Source: Isoperla grammatica (taxonomy: Eukaryota; Arthropoda; Insecta; Plecoptera; Perlodidae). Taken from it: a stretch of DNA of 64,000 nucleotides. Of the stretch, positions 46,710-57,883 are shown one piece after another (position 1 is the stretch's first letter; each line of letters opens with the position of its first letter). The notes beneath the pieces are model-generated. The model worked only from the letters and a program-made list of their open reading frames with translations. It searched no databases and was not told the DNA's origin. A program made the translations under genes and the position numbers. The stretch spans positions 13,220,890 to 13,284,889 of the forward strand of contig OX246741.1 of the NCBI GenBank assembly GCA_945910005.1, written 5' to 3'.

Positions 46710-47589
46710 TGGGAATAATTTATCAAACACATTTTCCAGACAACACACAGGTTTGTTTTACAAATTAAAAACAAAACAAAATGGTGAACACAATTAGCCT
46801 ACTGAAACAGAGTAGTGTAATTGTATGTGTAACGGAATAACATTGACAACATAGGTGGAAAATAGCTGCCAACTTGATATGGGACACCACAAGTATTACT
46901 GTGGATGCCCTGAAAACTATTTATGCTTCTAATAATTTGTTTGCAGTTGATTGTGTAAATCCCTCTTTATGTGACTAACTAGGTCAATTAGAGTTTGAGG
47001 ATAGTTGGAAAGCAACGTCCGGGGCTGTCAGTAGGACTCAACCCCAGACCTTTTGAGTATTTACTAAACTAACTTGGCCGTATACAAATGTAAGTAACAT
47101 TTTCCAATTTCCGTATAAAATTAATCCTCCAGTATTAATTGCATTGATGGATTTATTAATATTCATCCACGTATTAAATTTTAATTGGCAATGTGAATAA
47201 ACGTACGTACAAACAAAATGTTTGAAATACTTTTTGTACCTATTCATTCACTTTTGTAGTAAATGGAAATGATTAATAAATAATAATAAATAAATAAATA
47301 ATTCATTATTTTTTGTGTGTGACGGTGAAACAAAGTCCATCAATCCTCTTTCGGGGTTCGACAAACCACCGCCAGGGGATTTACAGATCTTTGGAATGAA
47401 GGGGCTGGTTCGGTTAAACACGGTTAGTGTTTAGTGAAAGTATAGGATTTTAAACGTTTCCTCTTATCCTATTCGAACCGACTTAAAAATGACTATCATT
47501 ATTATATTGCAATTATTTCTTCTCCAATGAACGCATGAGATGATGATGTTGATGGTGATGAATGATGATATTTGGGTCTTAAGTCTCAT
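46710..47589. repeat. mostly unannotated; 42-bp repeat at 47010-47052
   Basis: GGGGCTGTCAGTAGGACTCAA with flanks matches 3335-3376. Otherwise there is only AT-rich sequence with an AATA patch near 47276-47302. Confidence 0.5.
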
Positions 47590-47850
47590 TTTAGTGAACT
47601 CTTGCGCCCAGCTAGTCGAAGTGGGTCTCTCCTCGTGGTGACCGTCGCCCGCAAAGAGGGCTCTCGTACACATCTTTAATCACCCTATTTCTGATTCATC
47701 AAGATCTTGCTTACTTCTCCCTCCTTTTTCAACTCTGTCACTCCTTTAATTCCCCTTATGACGACCCCAATACGACAACCCGACGTCATACGACCAAGCT
47801 GTCGAGTACATCGTAAAACAACAGCTAATAATAATAAAAAAATAATCCTT
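47590..47850 (+). mobile_element. SINE-like family A, most complete copy
   Basis: It reads TCTCCTCGTGGTGACCGTCG, CCCGCAAAGAGGGCTCTCG, ATCTTTAATC, a pyrimidine-rich body (TTACTTCTCCCTCC), CCCGACGTCATACGACC, GAGTACATCGTAAAACA and an AATAATAA tail. The relatives at 12110, 13330, 37975 and 55400 cover overlapping parts in the same order. The 5' head is not clearly tRNA-like, so SINE status rests on size, order and tail. Confidence 0.7.
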
Positions 47851-48061
47851 ACCCCATTAAAAAAACGCGTTGAACCCAACTAAACGAAATCACGTGTTAA
47901 TGCCTGTTGCAGCAATTAGTACCATCTCCGTCTTCCTGCTCCAACTTGCTCGGGCACAAACATACCGCGCCCTCGGATGGGGGGAGGGGAGGGGGGGGGG
48001 GGGGTGAAAACTTGCCGCCGCCGTGAAACAAGGAGGTGACGGACGAAACTGACAGTGAGCG
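47851..48061. other. GC-rich lead-in with G14 tract
   Basis: A G14 run (47991-48004) and GCCGCCGCCGTG precede the candidate first exon at 48062. The CpG-rich bases at 48015-48055 would fit a 5' leader. Confidence 0.35.
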
Positions 48062-48166
48062 ATGGCAGACGAAACCTCATCGGACAGTTTTTTGTTTCGG
48101 AACCTGAGGAAATGTGATACTCGTCGTCTTCATAAAGACGAAGATCCCGAATCGGGGATGCATAAG
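48062..48166 (+). CDS. candidate first coding exon, protein unknown
   Basis: ATG at 48062 has a good initiation context (G at -3 and G at +4). It opens 35 codons starting MADETSSDSFLFRNLRK and ending ESGMHK, immediately before AAG|GTAGGTAG, a strong splice-donor match at 48167. The exon would end in phase 0. The peptide is hydrophilic with mixed charge, as expected of a real N-terminus, and no signal peptide or domain is visible. The frame stays open past the donor to 48331, so an unspliced 89-codon reading is the alternative. I do not recognise the protein, and no following exon was identified. Confidence 0.3.
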
Positions 48167-48338
48167 GTAGGTAGATCGGATTATGGGTGTAGCGTTGTCC
48201 GTTGTACGAATATGAACCCTAATGCTAAGTCTACATGCGTGGATTATTTGAGTGAACATCTGCGTCTCACGTTATCTGCGCATGGGGGTGTCTCATTTCC
48301 GACCCCCAACTATTGCTGCACTGAACGTTGAATGGCAT

Positions 48339-48398
48339 ACTTTCCAAGGTCAACTTGAACTCCCGAGTACTTTCCAAGGTAAACTTGAACTCCCAAGT
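48339..48398 (+). repeat. 30-bp tandem duplication
   Basis: ACTTTCCAAGGTCAACTTGA plus ACTCCCGAGT is repeated once directly, with two differences. Confidence 0.9.
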
Positions 48399-48724
48399 CT
48401 GAAGTCATCGCATACCCAAAAATCACCATTTTGTAAACCATTACAGAAGTATAGTTTACTTATATACGAATTATTGATCATATGGTTTATAAGGCGTAAC
48501 ACCCATAATTAAAAATATAGAGAATGCAAAACAAGTTTTAAAATAATGTGATTTCGTCTTTGTCGCCTGACAGGAGAGGTAATGCTGATGATCTTATGTT
48601 CTAATGACCGATGCAATATTGTTTTGGCCATCGGAGATATAAAAATATATATAAAAATAAAAATATATTTAAAAATATATAACATATAAAAATACATTAT
48701 ATATATATATATATATATATTAAA
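48399..48724. repeat. AT-rich stretch with ATATAAAAATA and (TA)n
   Basis: Irregular ATATAAAAATA repeats at 48640-48695 lead into a (TA)n run at about 48698-48720. No gene is seen. Confidence 0.7.
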
Positions 48725-48870
48725 ACACTAAAGCTTTCGTGGCCAGGATTTATGACAGTAAAATTAAAATAATTGCGGGTTATTCCGCCTCGTCCTACCT
48801 CCATATTGTGCCGACGTTCCAGGAACCTTATGGATCCTATCCTCAGGGCGTCGAACTCTCAACTCCTATA
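48725..48870 (-). mobile_element. possible Penelope-like element footprint
   Basis: On the minus strand GCCCTGAGGATAGGATCC, about 12 bases, then GGAACGTCGGCAC, and later GGCCACGAAAGCTTTAGTG. The CTGAGGA...AACGTCGG pattern is like that at 27560-27633, and both lie beside (TA)n tracts. Family assignment is from memory of such ends, not from a reverse transcriptase, which is absent. Confidence 0.25.
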
Positions 48871-48909
48871 TATATATATGATTTCTCAGATTTTGTTGGT
48901 TGCAATATG

Positions 48910-49039
48910 TAAAGTAAGGATACATTTTTCGGTTAAACCAATCCAAATGAAAACGACGACGCTTAAGTCGTTGAAACGTTTAATTATCATAATAAATAAA
49001 ATTGGGATTGGTTTAACCGAAAAATGTATCCTTACTTTA
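48910..49039. repeat. perfect 35-bp inverted repeat, 60-base spacer
   Basis: TAAAGTAAGGATACATTTTT plus CGGTTAAACCAATCC is matched exactly by its reverse complement at 49005-49039. The spacer contains GACGACGCTTAAGTCGTTG, itself self-complementary, and GAAACGTTTAA. (TA)n runs flank both sides. The lack of any mismatch suggests a young element or gene conversion between the arms. Confidence 0.9.
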
Positions 49040-49051
49040 TATATATATATA

Positions 49052-49621
49052 AAAATATAAAATTCTCAATATTATGATATTATGAGCAAATTTCATGTTA
49101 ATAAACACGGTAGCTAATTGTATTGTTTCTAAAAAATATATGTTTGTTCGTCGATTTAGTCCCGTTAAATGCTATTTTCACTTGATTCCAATTACATAAA
49201 CTCCAATCCCAAGCGGGTTTTACACTGACAGTGACGTCATAGCAAACTTTGTTAATTATGCAATAATAAACCCGATTATGAATAGGAGTGGTATTCATTT
49301 CCGAAACAATATACACAGCAAGCAAGGTATTAACTATCAACACAATTTGTGTAGGGCCCCTATTGTCATTCCTGAATCATCAAATTTAATTAAATGCCTA
49401 TTTGTGTGACGCCATATCTAGTTACGTAAGCTGCTTTTGACACCAGAACAATGAGCGAAATGTGGGACTGGATACTAGTTGCAAAACTATAAGCTTGGGT
49501 TTCGCGGTTGATTAATATACTATAGGCATATTCTATGTATTTCATGGTCTATATCATGTGGAAAAATATTGAAGAGTAATTGTGCATAATCACAGATATA
49601 CTTTCCTCTACGTAACCAACC
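49052..49621. other. no gene seen
   Basis: AT-rich sequence with an 81-codon minus-strand open frame at 49098-49343 that I do not recognise. Confidence 0.4.
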
Positions 49622-49676
49622 CTTTAATGCACGCTGTTCCACCGAAACTCAACAGGTTTATTGTGTCCTTTCAAAT
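49622..49676 (+). repeat. GAACGCC...GCGTGC core repeat, inverted copy
   Basis: TTAATGCACGCTGTTCCACC and AACAGGTTTATTGTGTCCTTT correspond, inverted, to the cores at 22708 and 26341. This copy is more diverged in the CGTTCTTTC half. Confidence 0.5.
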
Positions 49677-50523
49677 TTCAAATGATGATTTTCAAATTTG
49701 ACTTTCCTCTTAGTACAGTGCAGTGCACACAAACCTCATGAGTCACGCCCGGGAATTTCCAGGTCTAACGCAAGGTCGTTAATTATCCCTAATGAACCTA
49801 AGTAAGAAGAAGATAGTAGAAAAGTAATACAAATAGTAAGGAATGTAAGAATAGTAAGTAAAAGTAAAATTAGTTGGCAATTCGGTCATGTTGAACAGGG
49901 CTATTTTGTCAGCATGAGTTATGTTTTGGAAACTATAGTTTAGTTAACTATTTACCACTACTAGTTAACTATATAGTTTATCTCTCAATAAATCACATAT
50001 CTAGTTATTTAGTACGTACGTAAAATATTGTGTGGAAACAATTTGTGTTTGTTGACGGTCTTACACCATATTTCTAAACCACTGCTCACCTCTCATACAG
50101 TGAAAATGTTAACATTGCAAGTGACTTGTACGAACCGAACCTATAACCCTCACTTCCTACTCCTCGCAGAGCCGCACCACCGTCATAGAATAAGGCGATA
50201 TCCAATATAACTCACTAGACTACTGTAAATATTGAACGATTTGACGGAAACCACCATGCCCCAAAAAAGTTGGCAATTTTCAATAACCCCTATATCGTTT
50301 TCTAACCCGTTCTCGGGATGTCACTGCCTGCAGTACCAGTGCTGTCTCACCGTTTTATTGGATCGGAAATAAGTTGTCCGGTGTGCGGAGGTTTTCTGTC
50401 GTGTGATGATTTATCGAACGCATTCCTTTTATCTTCTCCCCGCGAGGGAATGAGCCATGAGCCGGTACATGCGGCACATTTGCGTTTCTGACCCACTGTG
50501 ATTGTCTCTCCTCCGAAACACTA
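49677..50523. other. no gene seen
   Basis: An imperfect AT-rich inverted repeat (AACTATAGTTTAGTTAACTA / TAGTTAACTATATAGTTT) lies at about 49932-49980. Nothing else is supported. Confidence 0.45.
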
Positions 50524-50828
50524 GTTACCGTTGGTTAGAGCGGATTGGAGGGTTCAAAATCTTGTGTAACAGCTTCGTTCTTCTCGTCAACTGCTCGGCA
50601 GTCCAGGTTAGTGGAGGAACCTGTATATGACTGGTCAAAGTTACACCGTCCCTTCGGATGGGACGTAAAGCCGATGGTCCCCTTAATACTTTTCGACAGG
50701 AGTAGGCTACGGGCCGGTACCAGGCTTCCCCTCCTCCCTTCCTCTTTATCATTCATCAATCATCACTCATCAGGCTAAAGAGGGCATTGTGCCCTACACT
50801 GGCCTTAATTACAATAAAGTAAAGTAAG
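50524..50828 (+). mobile_element. dispersed 250-300 bp repeat, copy 2
   Basis: It matches 3383-3632 from GTTACCGTTGGTTAGAG through CCCTTCGGATGGGACGTAAA to the CATTCATCAATCATC end, and continues with CTACACTGGCCTTAATTACA and AATAAAGTAAAGTAAG. Open frames on both strands (74-77 codons) are repeat-derived. Confidence 0.7.
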
Positions 50829-52418
50829 TGTGATTGTGAGTCAATATGAGAGCCCCCCTCCCCTCCCCCCCCCCTCCCCAGACCCCTGGAACCATATAAC
50901 CTACAATGAATGTATGCGGAAAATATATTGTGTATTTTTTTTTAAAGTTTCTCGCAATTAACATCAATATCACACTACAGAATATTTTGAAAAACGGAAT
51001 TCATAAGAAAGAACACTTATTTCTCTAGAAGATGATATATTTTGATTTACTTTTGGGACAATTTCAAAACATTTAAAAGTAATTTTAACAGGCCGGAATC
51101 CATCCATCACACATTCCCAAGGTCGTCACAGAGGAATCTTTTTTCGGGGGAGGGGGAGAGGATGAGGGGGTGAGGGGGCGCGTTTTGTAATTGTTTTTTT
51201 TCCTTTTTGAGGTTTTTACACCTTATTTGTTTTTACACTTATGTATCATTACTTTTGACATCATATCATGTTTGTAGATTTTTGTAGTGGAATACCCGCA
51301 AAAGTGTGGTTATGAAAAATGCGGTTTTGTCCGCCCTTTGGTTTATATACGTCGAAGAGTATATGGAGTCGTATTTTCGTTATTGTGAGTTATTGCACCT
51401 TAGTAATCACACTTCATAAAGTTGTCTTCCGTCGAGATTTTAGATCTACCACCGCTATCAGTATCACTGACAGTATATCAACTTTTTCTCTATTTTCATT
51501 ACAATTTCAAAAATATTATTTCATCCCCTTTCTCTCTTTTCCATCTATTTTCTTGCTGTCTATAGTGGTAATTATGTAGGTATTCCGATTCCCATCATAC
51601 GAAAAGGTTTATTTTCATAGCAGTAGGTTTCTTTTTATTTACTTTTTATATCTCAAAAACCTGCCAGACGGCCACAAGAGAATACACAGAAATGTCATTA
51701 TAAATTGTCCCTGGTAAAATGAAACATTTCACCAACATGATACTCGCCAAAATGCAAACCAGACAAGAAGGGCAAAGAAGAGCAATCAAAATTTATTCCA
51801 AGCGACAAACAAGCCAATTAGAAACCTGCGGAAGATTATTGTACCAAATGTGGGGCTGCTTGTAAGTTAGTTCAAAAACATCAGTATCGTTGCCGGTCCA
51901 AATCAAATGCTAGCGCAGATAATAAACCCAATCTAAAATTGCCAGTGGTGGGCGCTTTTAATGTGGGCGCTGTGGGAGGCAGGGGGGGTCAATTTCTACG
52001 CACCCACTATAGGTGCAAAACCCGATATAGAAGTGTAGTGGTGTATTAACAGAGTCAGGTCTAACCTTGGGGGGGGCGGGGGAGATTTTCCCGACCGTAG
52101 TTACAGACCACCTCTCACACGAGCATTACTAAAATTATTTGAAACAATTTTTTTTTTTCAAAAATCCAAATCCAATTAACTTACACCTTGATCTACATTG
52201 TCAAGCATATTTTCTTGACAAAGCGCGCTATACCAATTAAATAAACATCATTGTATAGGGCAAAAGTTGGTGAAATTTTTCCGTACCCCTAAGTAAGTCA
52301 TAAAAAAACAAATAAAAGTATAACCACACCCCCGAGTATTATCAGCCCCTTTAAGGAAATGTTTCTGAAATCAACACTGGGAGTAACTTAGAACGAACCG
52401 CAAGTTGCGCGATATATC
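50829..52418. other. no gene seen; several G/C-rich patches
   Basis: C-rich (50854-50880) and G-rich (51143-51182, 51978-51988, 52068-52084) patches are scattered in AT-rich DNA. An 86-codon plus-strand frame (51319-51579) is unrecognised. Confidence 0.4.
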
Positions 52419-52476
52419 GTCACGCCACGTCACGTCACGTCACGTCACGTCACGTCACGTCACGTCACGTCACGTG
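52419..52476. repeat. (ACGTC)n pentamer array ending in CACGTG
   Basis: Ten or eleven CGTCA/ACGTC pentamers run together and end in CACGTG (52471-52476). On the minus strand each unit gives TGACG, a CRE half-site, and ACGTG, an E-box/HRE-like core. The array lies 100 bases before the 80-bp tandem array. Confidence 0.9.
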
Positions 52477-52575
52477 CTATAGCTGCGGAGTTTGCGGGAG
52501 TTCGTCGTAGTCGTCGTCGTCTGCACAAGAAGTAACACAGGGATATTGAGTAATCAATATCCGCTTTGGTCCGGC

Positions 52576-53403
52576 CTCTGCAGGCTGAAGCATCTTCTAA
52601 GATCTACATCCTCGAATACAAGGGTGCACAAACAGACCGGAGACAATCCTACAGTCTCTGCAGGCTGAAGCATCTTCTAAGATCTACATCCTCGAATACA
52701 AGGATGCACAAACAGACCGGAGACAATTCTACAGTCTCTGCAGGCTGAAGCATCTTCTAAGATCTACATTCTCGAATACAATGGTGCACAAACAGACCGG
52801 AGGCAATCCTACAGCCTCTGCCGGCTGAAGCATCTTCTAAGATCTACATCCTCGAATACAAGGGTGCACAAACAGACCGGAGACAATCCTACAGACTCAG
52901 CAGGCTGAAGCATCTTCTAAGATCTACATCCTCGAATACAAGGATGCACAAACAGACCGTAGACAATCCTACAGTCTCTGCAGGCTGAAGCATCTTCTAA
53001 GATCTACATCCTCGAATACAAGGGTGCACAAACATACCGGAGACAATCCTACAGTCTCTGCAAGCTGAAGCATCTTCTAAGATCTACATCCTCGAATACA
53101 AGGATGCACAAACAGACCACAGACAATCCTACAGCCTCTGCAGGCTGAAGCAACTTCTAAGATCTACATCCTCGAATACAAGGATGCACAAACAGACCAC
53201 AGACAATCCTACAGTCTCTGCAGGCTGACGCATCTTCTAAGATCTACATCCTCGAATACAAGGGTGCACAAACAGACCACAGACAATCCTACAGTCTCTA
53301 CAGGCTGAAGCATCTTCTAAGATCTACATCCTCGAATACAAGGGTGCACAAACAGACCGGAGACAATCCTACAGACTCGATTGTCTGCTGAAGCATCTTC
53401 TAA
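52576..53403. repeat. 80-bp tandem repeat, ten units plus a partial
   Basis: Units start at 52576 and every 80 bases to 53296, followed by a rearranged partial unit. Each has CTCTGCAGGCTGAAGCATCT, then TCTAAGATCTACATCCTCGA and GGTGCACAAACAGACCGGAG. Neighbours differ at only a few positions (GGGTGC/GGATGC; ACCGG/ACCAC/ACCGT). No unit has an insertion, and 80 bp is not a multiple of three, so coding is unlikely. Confidence 0.95.
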
Positions 53404-53561
53404 AGCCTCCGCTTCAGACGTTGCGTTTGTTCACGCTACGTCATTTTTGCATTTATCGCGGGAGAAGTAATAAAAGTAACGAACAAAGAATTGTAAGAGA
53501 CCCACCCTCGATTTACTTACGTCACTTATACCATCAATTAATGGAAAGACCATCCTTACTG

Positions 53562-53680
53562 AACAGTAACAGTAATAACAGTAAGGTTTTACTTTTTACC
53601 AATCATGTTGGCTGACGAGAGCCCATTGCTTCTCATCAGCCAATAAGATTGGTTAAAATCTTACTGTTACTGTTATTGTT
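53562..53680. repeat. 119-bp hairpin with 50-59 bp arms and 10-base loop
   Basis: AACAGTAACAG...ACCAATC...TTGGCTGACGAGA on the left pairs with TCTCATCAGCCAATAAGATTG...CTGTTATTGTT on the right, with two small indels and a few mismatches. The loop is 53621-53630. It resembles a foldback MITE; a hairpin RNA precursor is possible if transcribed. Confidence 0.85.
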
Positions 53681-54394
53681 AATTTCCATTGTGCACTGCT
53701 TTACTGTGAGTGTGAGGACAGCATAATATCTGTGTATATATAAATGTGAACAATACACAAGAACAACATTGTCCACCCCTGATTCTTCTTCTGTTCCTTC
53801 CCTTCCCTTCCCCTCCCATCCTCTTCTCCTCTCTGCATCATAATTCTCCTTTCTTTCATTGGCCGGGTGACCCGCCTTGGAACCAGTGGCCAAATGTCCA
53901 CCCTGCCAGATGTTACAAATGTACAAAATTCTTCAACAAAGTGACACAACACCCCCCCCCCCCCCCACACCCCTCCCACATGTCAACAATCATAAATCTT
54001 AGCCGGGCAAACAATTTCGAAAAACAAATGACTACATCTTTGACATTCGTTTCCTGTGCTTGGTGGGAAAAGCGCATTATCCTCCAGCTATTCCCGCATT
54101 TGGTTCGAACTAGTATAGACACGCACACGCAAAACTACATGAGCGCTCTGCCTAATAGAAATTGTTACTTGAGTATTTATTAAATTACTTGACAAGTAAG
54201 CAACACAAGTGATGCACAAGACAGGGATGATATAGCAAACATTATAATTTACACACATTTTAAATAAATAAATTAGTAAGATAAGAACGGATTTCTAGTG
54301 GAGGATTAAACCATTTATTACGTGCTACGTTGCTAGAATGGCTCGAAAGCCACCGTTTGCCAGTATGCCATACAGATAAATTCAAAGTCAATTT
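53681..54394. other. no proven gene; C15 run
   Basis: A C15 run at 53952-53966 gives a proline run inside a 145-codon plus-strand open frame (53746-54183). The frame has no recognised domain and overlaps pyrimidine-rich DNA (53780-53830), so it is not called. Confidence 0.4.
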
Positions 54395-54482
54395 CCGAAC
54401 TTAAAAAAAAAAAAAAAACAGGCCGAATTGACCCTGGATCTTTTGAATTGGAAGACGGAATAACCCGCGCAGGACCAACGAG
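54395..54482 (-). mobile_element. tRNA-Gly-like SINE, copy 1
   Basis: Minus strand: GCGGGTTATTCCGTCTTCCA, then a diverged box B (GGGTCAATTCGG), then a T16 run (A16 at 54403-54418) and AAGTTCGGAAATTGAC. The order and the sequence after box B match the copy at 60432-60542. Confidence 0.5.
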
Positions 54483-54953
54483 AAAGACATTTATGTTTCC
54501 TCCCCATTATAGAATGTATTCCTCACATATATTTCATTAATAGATATAGATTCCAATAAATTGTGGCAGTACAAAATACCACACGACCACGAGTCATAAT
54601 TATCAAAGGAACAATATGTGAAGTGTAAAATTCAAATGCCAAAATTATTTATAGTCACGTTGCACTCCAAGTCTATTACCTACACATGTATATGATTAAC
54701 AACACATTTTGCAAGCAAAACACGACCTAACCAACACAGTATAATAGATACAAACAAATGAAAACTCATGAGTTCAGGACAAAAAAGATTAATGACAAAA
54801 AACTATTAGGCCTATCTCTCTCACAACTACAAACACTACACGTAATACTACCCACTGTATCCTTTCATAATTAATATTACATACAAAAATCAAGCATGGG
54901 GTATGACTAGGGTATGACTATTTAAAAATGTGGACTCTGGTGCAATGTCACCG
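54483..54953. other. AT-rich, no feature seen
   Basis: Nothing recognised. Confidence 0.5.
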
Positions 54954-54974
54954 CCCCCCCCCCCCCCCCCCCCC
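54954..54974. repeat. C21 homopolymer
   Basis: Twenty-one C follow ACCG; a further C10 run lies at 55230-55239. Confidence 0.85.
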
Positions 54975-55399
54975 AGAGCCAACGATTCCCGACAGTTTTC
55001 ATGCAGATCGGATTAACTGTCAAACTGAACTCTGTGACATCATTCCGTCTAGTGCCCCAGTTTACGATAGCGCAATGTGAACCTCATCATTCCCTTTGTA
55101 ATACGATTCCATTGTCATTGTCCGGCACCAGCTGCCATTGCCACATTGTAATTGTAATTGTAATAACGACTTGCGCGCGTGTGGTTTTAATTGTGTGTTT
55201 TGTTTTGCTTGACCATTGTCCGGCGAGTCCCCCCCCCCCCCTATTCTCCACCCATTAACACAATCGTCACAGCAATTTGTGGATTGATTATGGTGACTTA
55301 GGAAGGTGCTGAGGGAAAATCACGGATAATTAATGTAAAGTGTAGAACAGATAGCGAGAAAATGAGGACGAGAACCTAATCCTTTAACAATGTGGTTAA
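54975..55399. other. no gene seen; ATTGTA repeats
   Basis: Four ATTGTA/ATTGTC hexamers lie near 55130-55165. An 85-codon plus-strand frame (55001-55258) is Cys/Val-rich but unrecognised. Confidence 0.4.
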
Positions 55400-55560
55400 T
55401 CACGAGTTTTTATTATTTGGTGCTTAACGATGTACTCAACAACTAGGTCATGACGTCGGGGGGTGATTGGAGGAAAGGGACAAGAAAGAGGAGAAGTAAT
55501 AGTCAAAGAAGTTAGGAGAGAAAATGGAAAGGGATGACCTAATTTTCGTCTCCTCTTACG
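55400..55560 (-). mobile_element. SINE-like family A, 3' part
   Basis: Minus strand: a pyrimidine-rich body, CCAATCACCCCCCGACGTCA, TGACCTAGTTG, GAGTACATCGTTAAGCACC and an AATAATAAAAA tail. This copy shows the short C6 run that is expanded to C24 in the copy at 13330-13500. Confidence 0.65.
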
Positions 55561-56519
55561 ATTATCATAATCTGGGCCATATTCTGCCCTGGTCGCAACA
55601 TTCATACATTTTCTTTGTCTTTACTGTTTCGAACAACTAACATACCTAGAATTATGGAGGCGTACTATGGATGGGGGAGGATGGAGACTTTCACAATTAT
55701 GTTAAAAGATATAGACAAGATTTCCATTTGTGCGATGTAAATCTTTCTTTTACGTATAAAAATTCAGCCATCTTCAAGACCAAATCGAATGTTTGATTAA
55801 TGTATTTATTAATGATAATTGATATTTTAAACAATGTATTTATTATAAATTATCTACGTCTTTAAAGAGTCTCTTGTTTTAACTCTTTTAATCATAACTT
55901 AAAAACTGCTCTCTGTGATAAAGCATTTCACTCAGTCAACGAATTTTGACTGTGAAATCTGTTAATGCTTCCGTTATGTTTTATGATACTTGTCATGTTT
56001 GGTGGCTTTGTACTTTGACGTGTCCCAATATCATTTATGTATGATCCTTATGGGAAAATAAAGGAATACACAAATACATATATTCATTTAATCTCTATTC
56101 TACTAATTTAATACCTTTACATAACCACATGAGCCAGACGACTAGTTTTTGTCTCTTATTTGTGTCCCCTGTACGCTAAATGATACACGAATGCGCTATA
56201 GTCAACATAGTCAAGTAACCTTAATTAGGCTAAGTAAGTTGTCCGTTTTGTTTCTTTGAGTAATTTCAGCCCGTGGTTCGTAGACCGTATAGTGTATAAT
56301 ATAACTTTGCCTCACTCGTCAGACGTGAATTGAAGACGTTTGATGACCCGTATTTAACTCAACACACAAAGTTGTGAGTTGTGACCGTAAACTTTGTAGG
56401 CAACGAACTTTGAACATTTTGAAATCTATCTCTAAATGGGAGAAATTAGATTTGATTACCACCACACAAAAACAATATGACTGAGTTAACATATCGTTTG
56501 CAACTTTGTATCATTTATC
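55561..56519. other. no gene seen
   Basis: AT-rich with frequent stops and no repeat family recognised. Confidence 0.45.
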
Positions 56520-56633
56520 TTTGGATTCAATAGAGATAACGATCATTTTTAAACTATCAAAAATTAAAGATTGGTCTTTGGATTCAAAAGAGATAAACGA
56601 ACATTTTCAAATTATCAAAAATTGAACAAAGAT
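56520..56633 (+). repeat. 57-bp tandem duplication
   Basis: TTTGGATTCAATAGAGATAA...ATCAAAAATTAAAGATT is followed 57 bases later by a second, moderately diverged copy starting TTTGGATTCAAAAGAGATAA. Confidence 0.85.
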
Positions 56634-57883
56634 TAGTGTACGTAGAAACGACAGCTACGAGATGTAGGCTGTACTGTTATGTGCCAACTGAATATACAAA
56701 TAATGCGTGCAGGACGGATGAAGGAATAATGGTCGGATGTGATGGTAAATCCAAACTAAACCTTAATGTTAGTAAAATACTTGTTAAACTCTGCTCTATA
56801 GTAATAAGTAGTAATGACCATGGAAATTAACGAGCATGAAATTGTGCCGTAAATGTGTCCCATGTACACATACCAACAAAGATGAAATGTAGTGACCAGT
56901 GTACAGTGTACACTCTTGCTACGCACCAACCGTGTTTACTTTTCATAACGCTAGTAAAACTTTTTTACAGCCTTTCGGTATTCACACTTTTATGTACACG
57001 AACACTCTAAAATCCGATGTTGTTCCCATATAGAATATTTTTTGTTACTATAGACTTTTAGAAGTTTTCTTCTGGAAAGAGACCGTAACAAAATTCCAGC
57101 CGCCCAACCCTTGTCACTTTAACTTCAAAATTGACGAAAAACAGGAGTCTGACGTTGTTAGCCCAAGTAAATTGGGAACTCTATGGTGATCTTGCCACAC
57201 ATTTACCGCCAAACGCCCAATTTGGCGACCAACCCCCGAACTTGCCAGATACCCTACAGCTTATGGTGTCTTGATTACGTTTCCCGCCACCCTCTCTTCG
57301 GGAGAGACCCTTCATCCTCACTTAGCCCACCACCCCGACAAGATTTACAGATGAACTCAGAGAGCGCGGATGAAAAACAGAGAAGATCTGACAAATCGTC
57401 TTGACGTTTTCAATCCATTTACGTAAATCGTCGGATTCAGCCACGAACATTTGTAGCACGCCACAAGGCTAAGCCCCCAGGTCCCAATAACGACCAATTC
57501 CATCTCCTATCTTCTTATTGAAAACTTTAGACGCGCGTCGCATGCGATTCGTGGCATTCGATCTTCTCGGATGGAACGATAAATCGATCTATATCGATCG
57601 ATATCCTGGGTAGGTATCGACACTATGAGTGAGCATACATCGAAAACAATGTAATATGTAACAGCGAGTGGCTTTAGGGTTAAAGAGAACGAGGTAGAGA
57701 GAATCCTTTGTTCAATGGCGTTTAATATTTATGGTGTAGCTGCAAGAAGTATAGCTCAGCTCTAGCGCACACCAAAATACTCCTTTCATCAAAATAGCGT
57801 AATATTTTAAACGCTAAATTCTTGTCAACAACGGTAATTTGACTGAGTTTCAGGATGTAATCCTCAGTCATAGGAGATTGAGC
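56634..57883. other. no proven gene
   Basis: A 73-codon plus-strand frame (57183-57404) ends in a hydrophilic stretch (MNSESADEKQRRSDKSS) preceded by an AG that could act as a splice acceptor; this is too weak to call. Nested ATCGAT palindromes lie at 57574-57602. Confidence 0.35.

Noticed and set aside
48062..48331. Unspliced 89-codon gene
   Set aside because: The part beyond the donor at 48167 loses protein-like composition; a 35-codon first exon is the more economical reading, and both remain unproven.
52576..53403. CRISPR or coding tandem repeat
   Set aside because: Eighty-base units are nearly identical throughout with no spacers, and the period is not a multiple of three.
53746..54183. 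145-codon open frame with a proline/histidine run
   Set aside because: It depends on a C15 run and pyrimidine-rich DNA, with no recognised domain.
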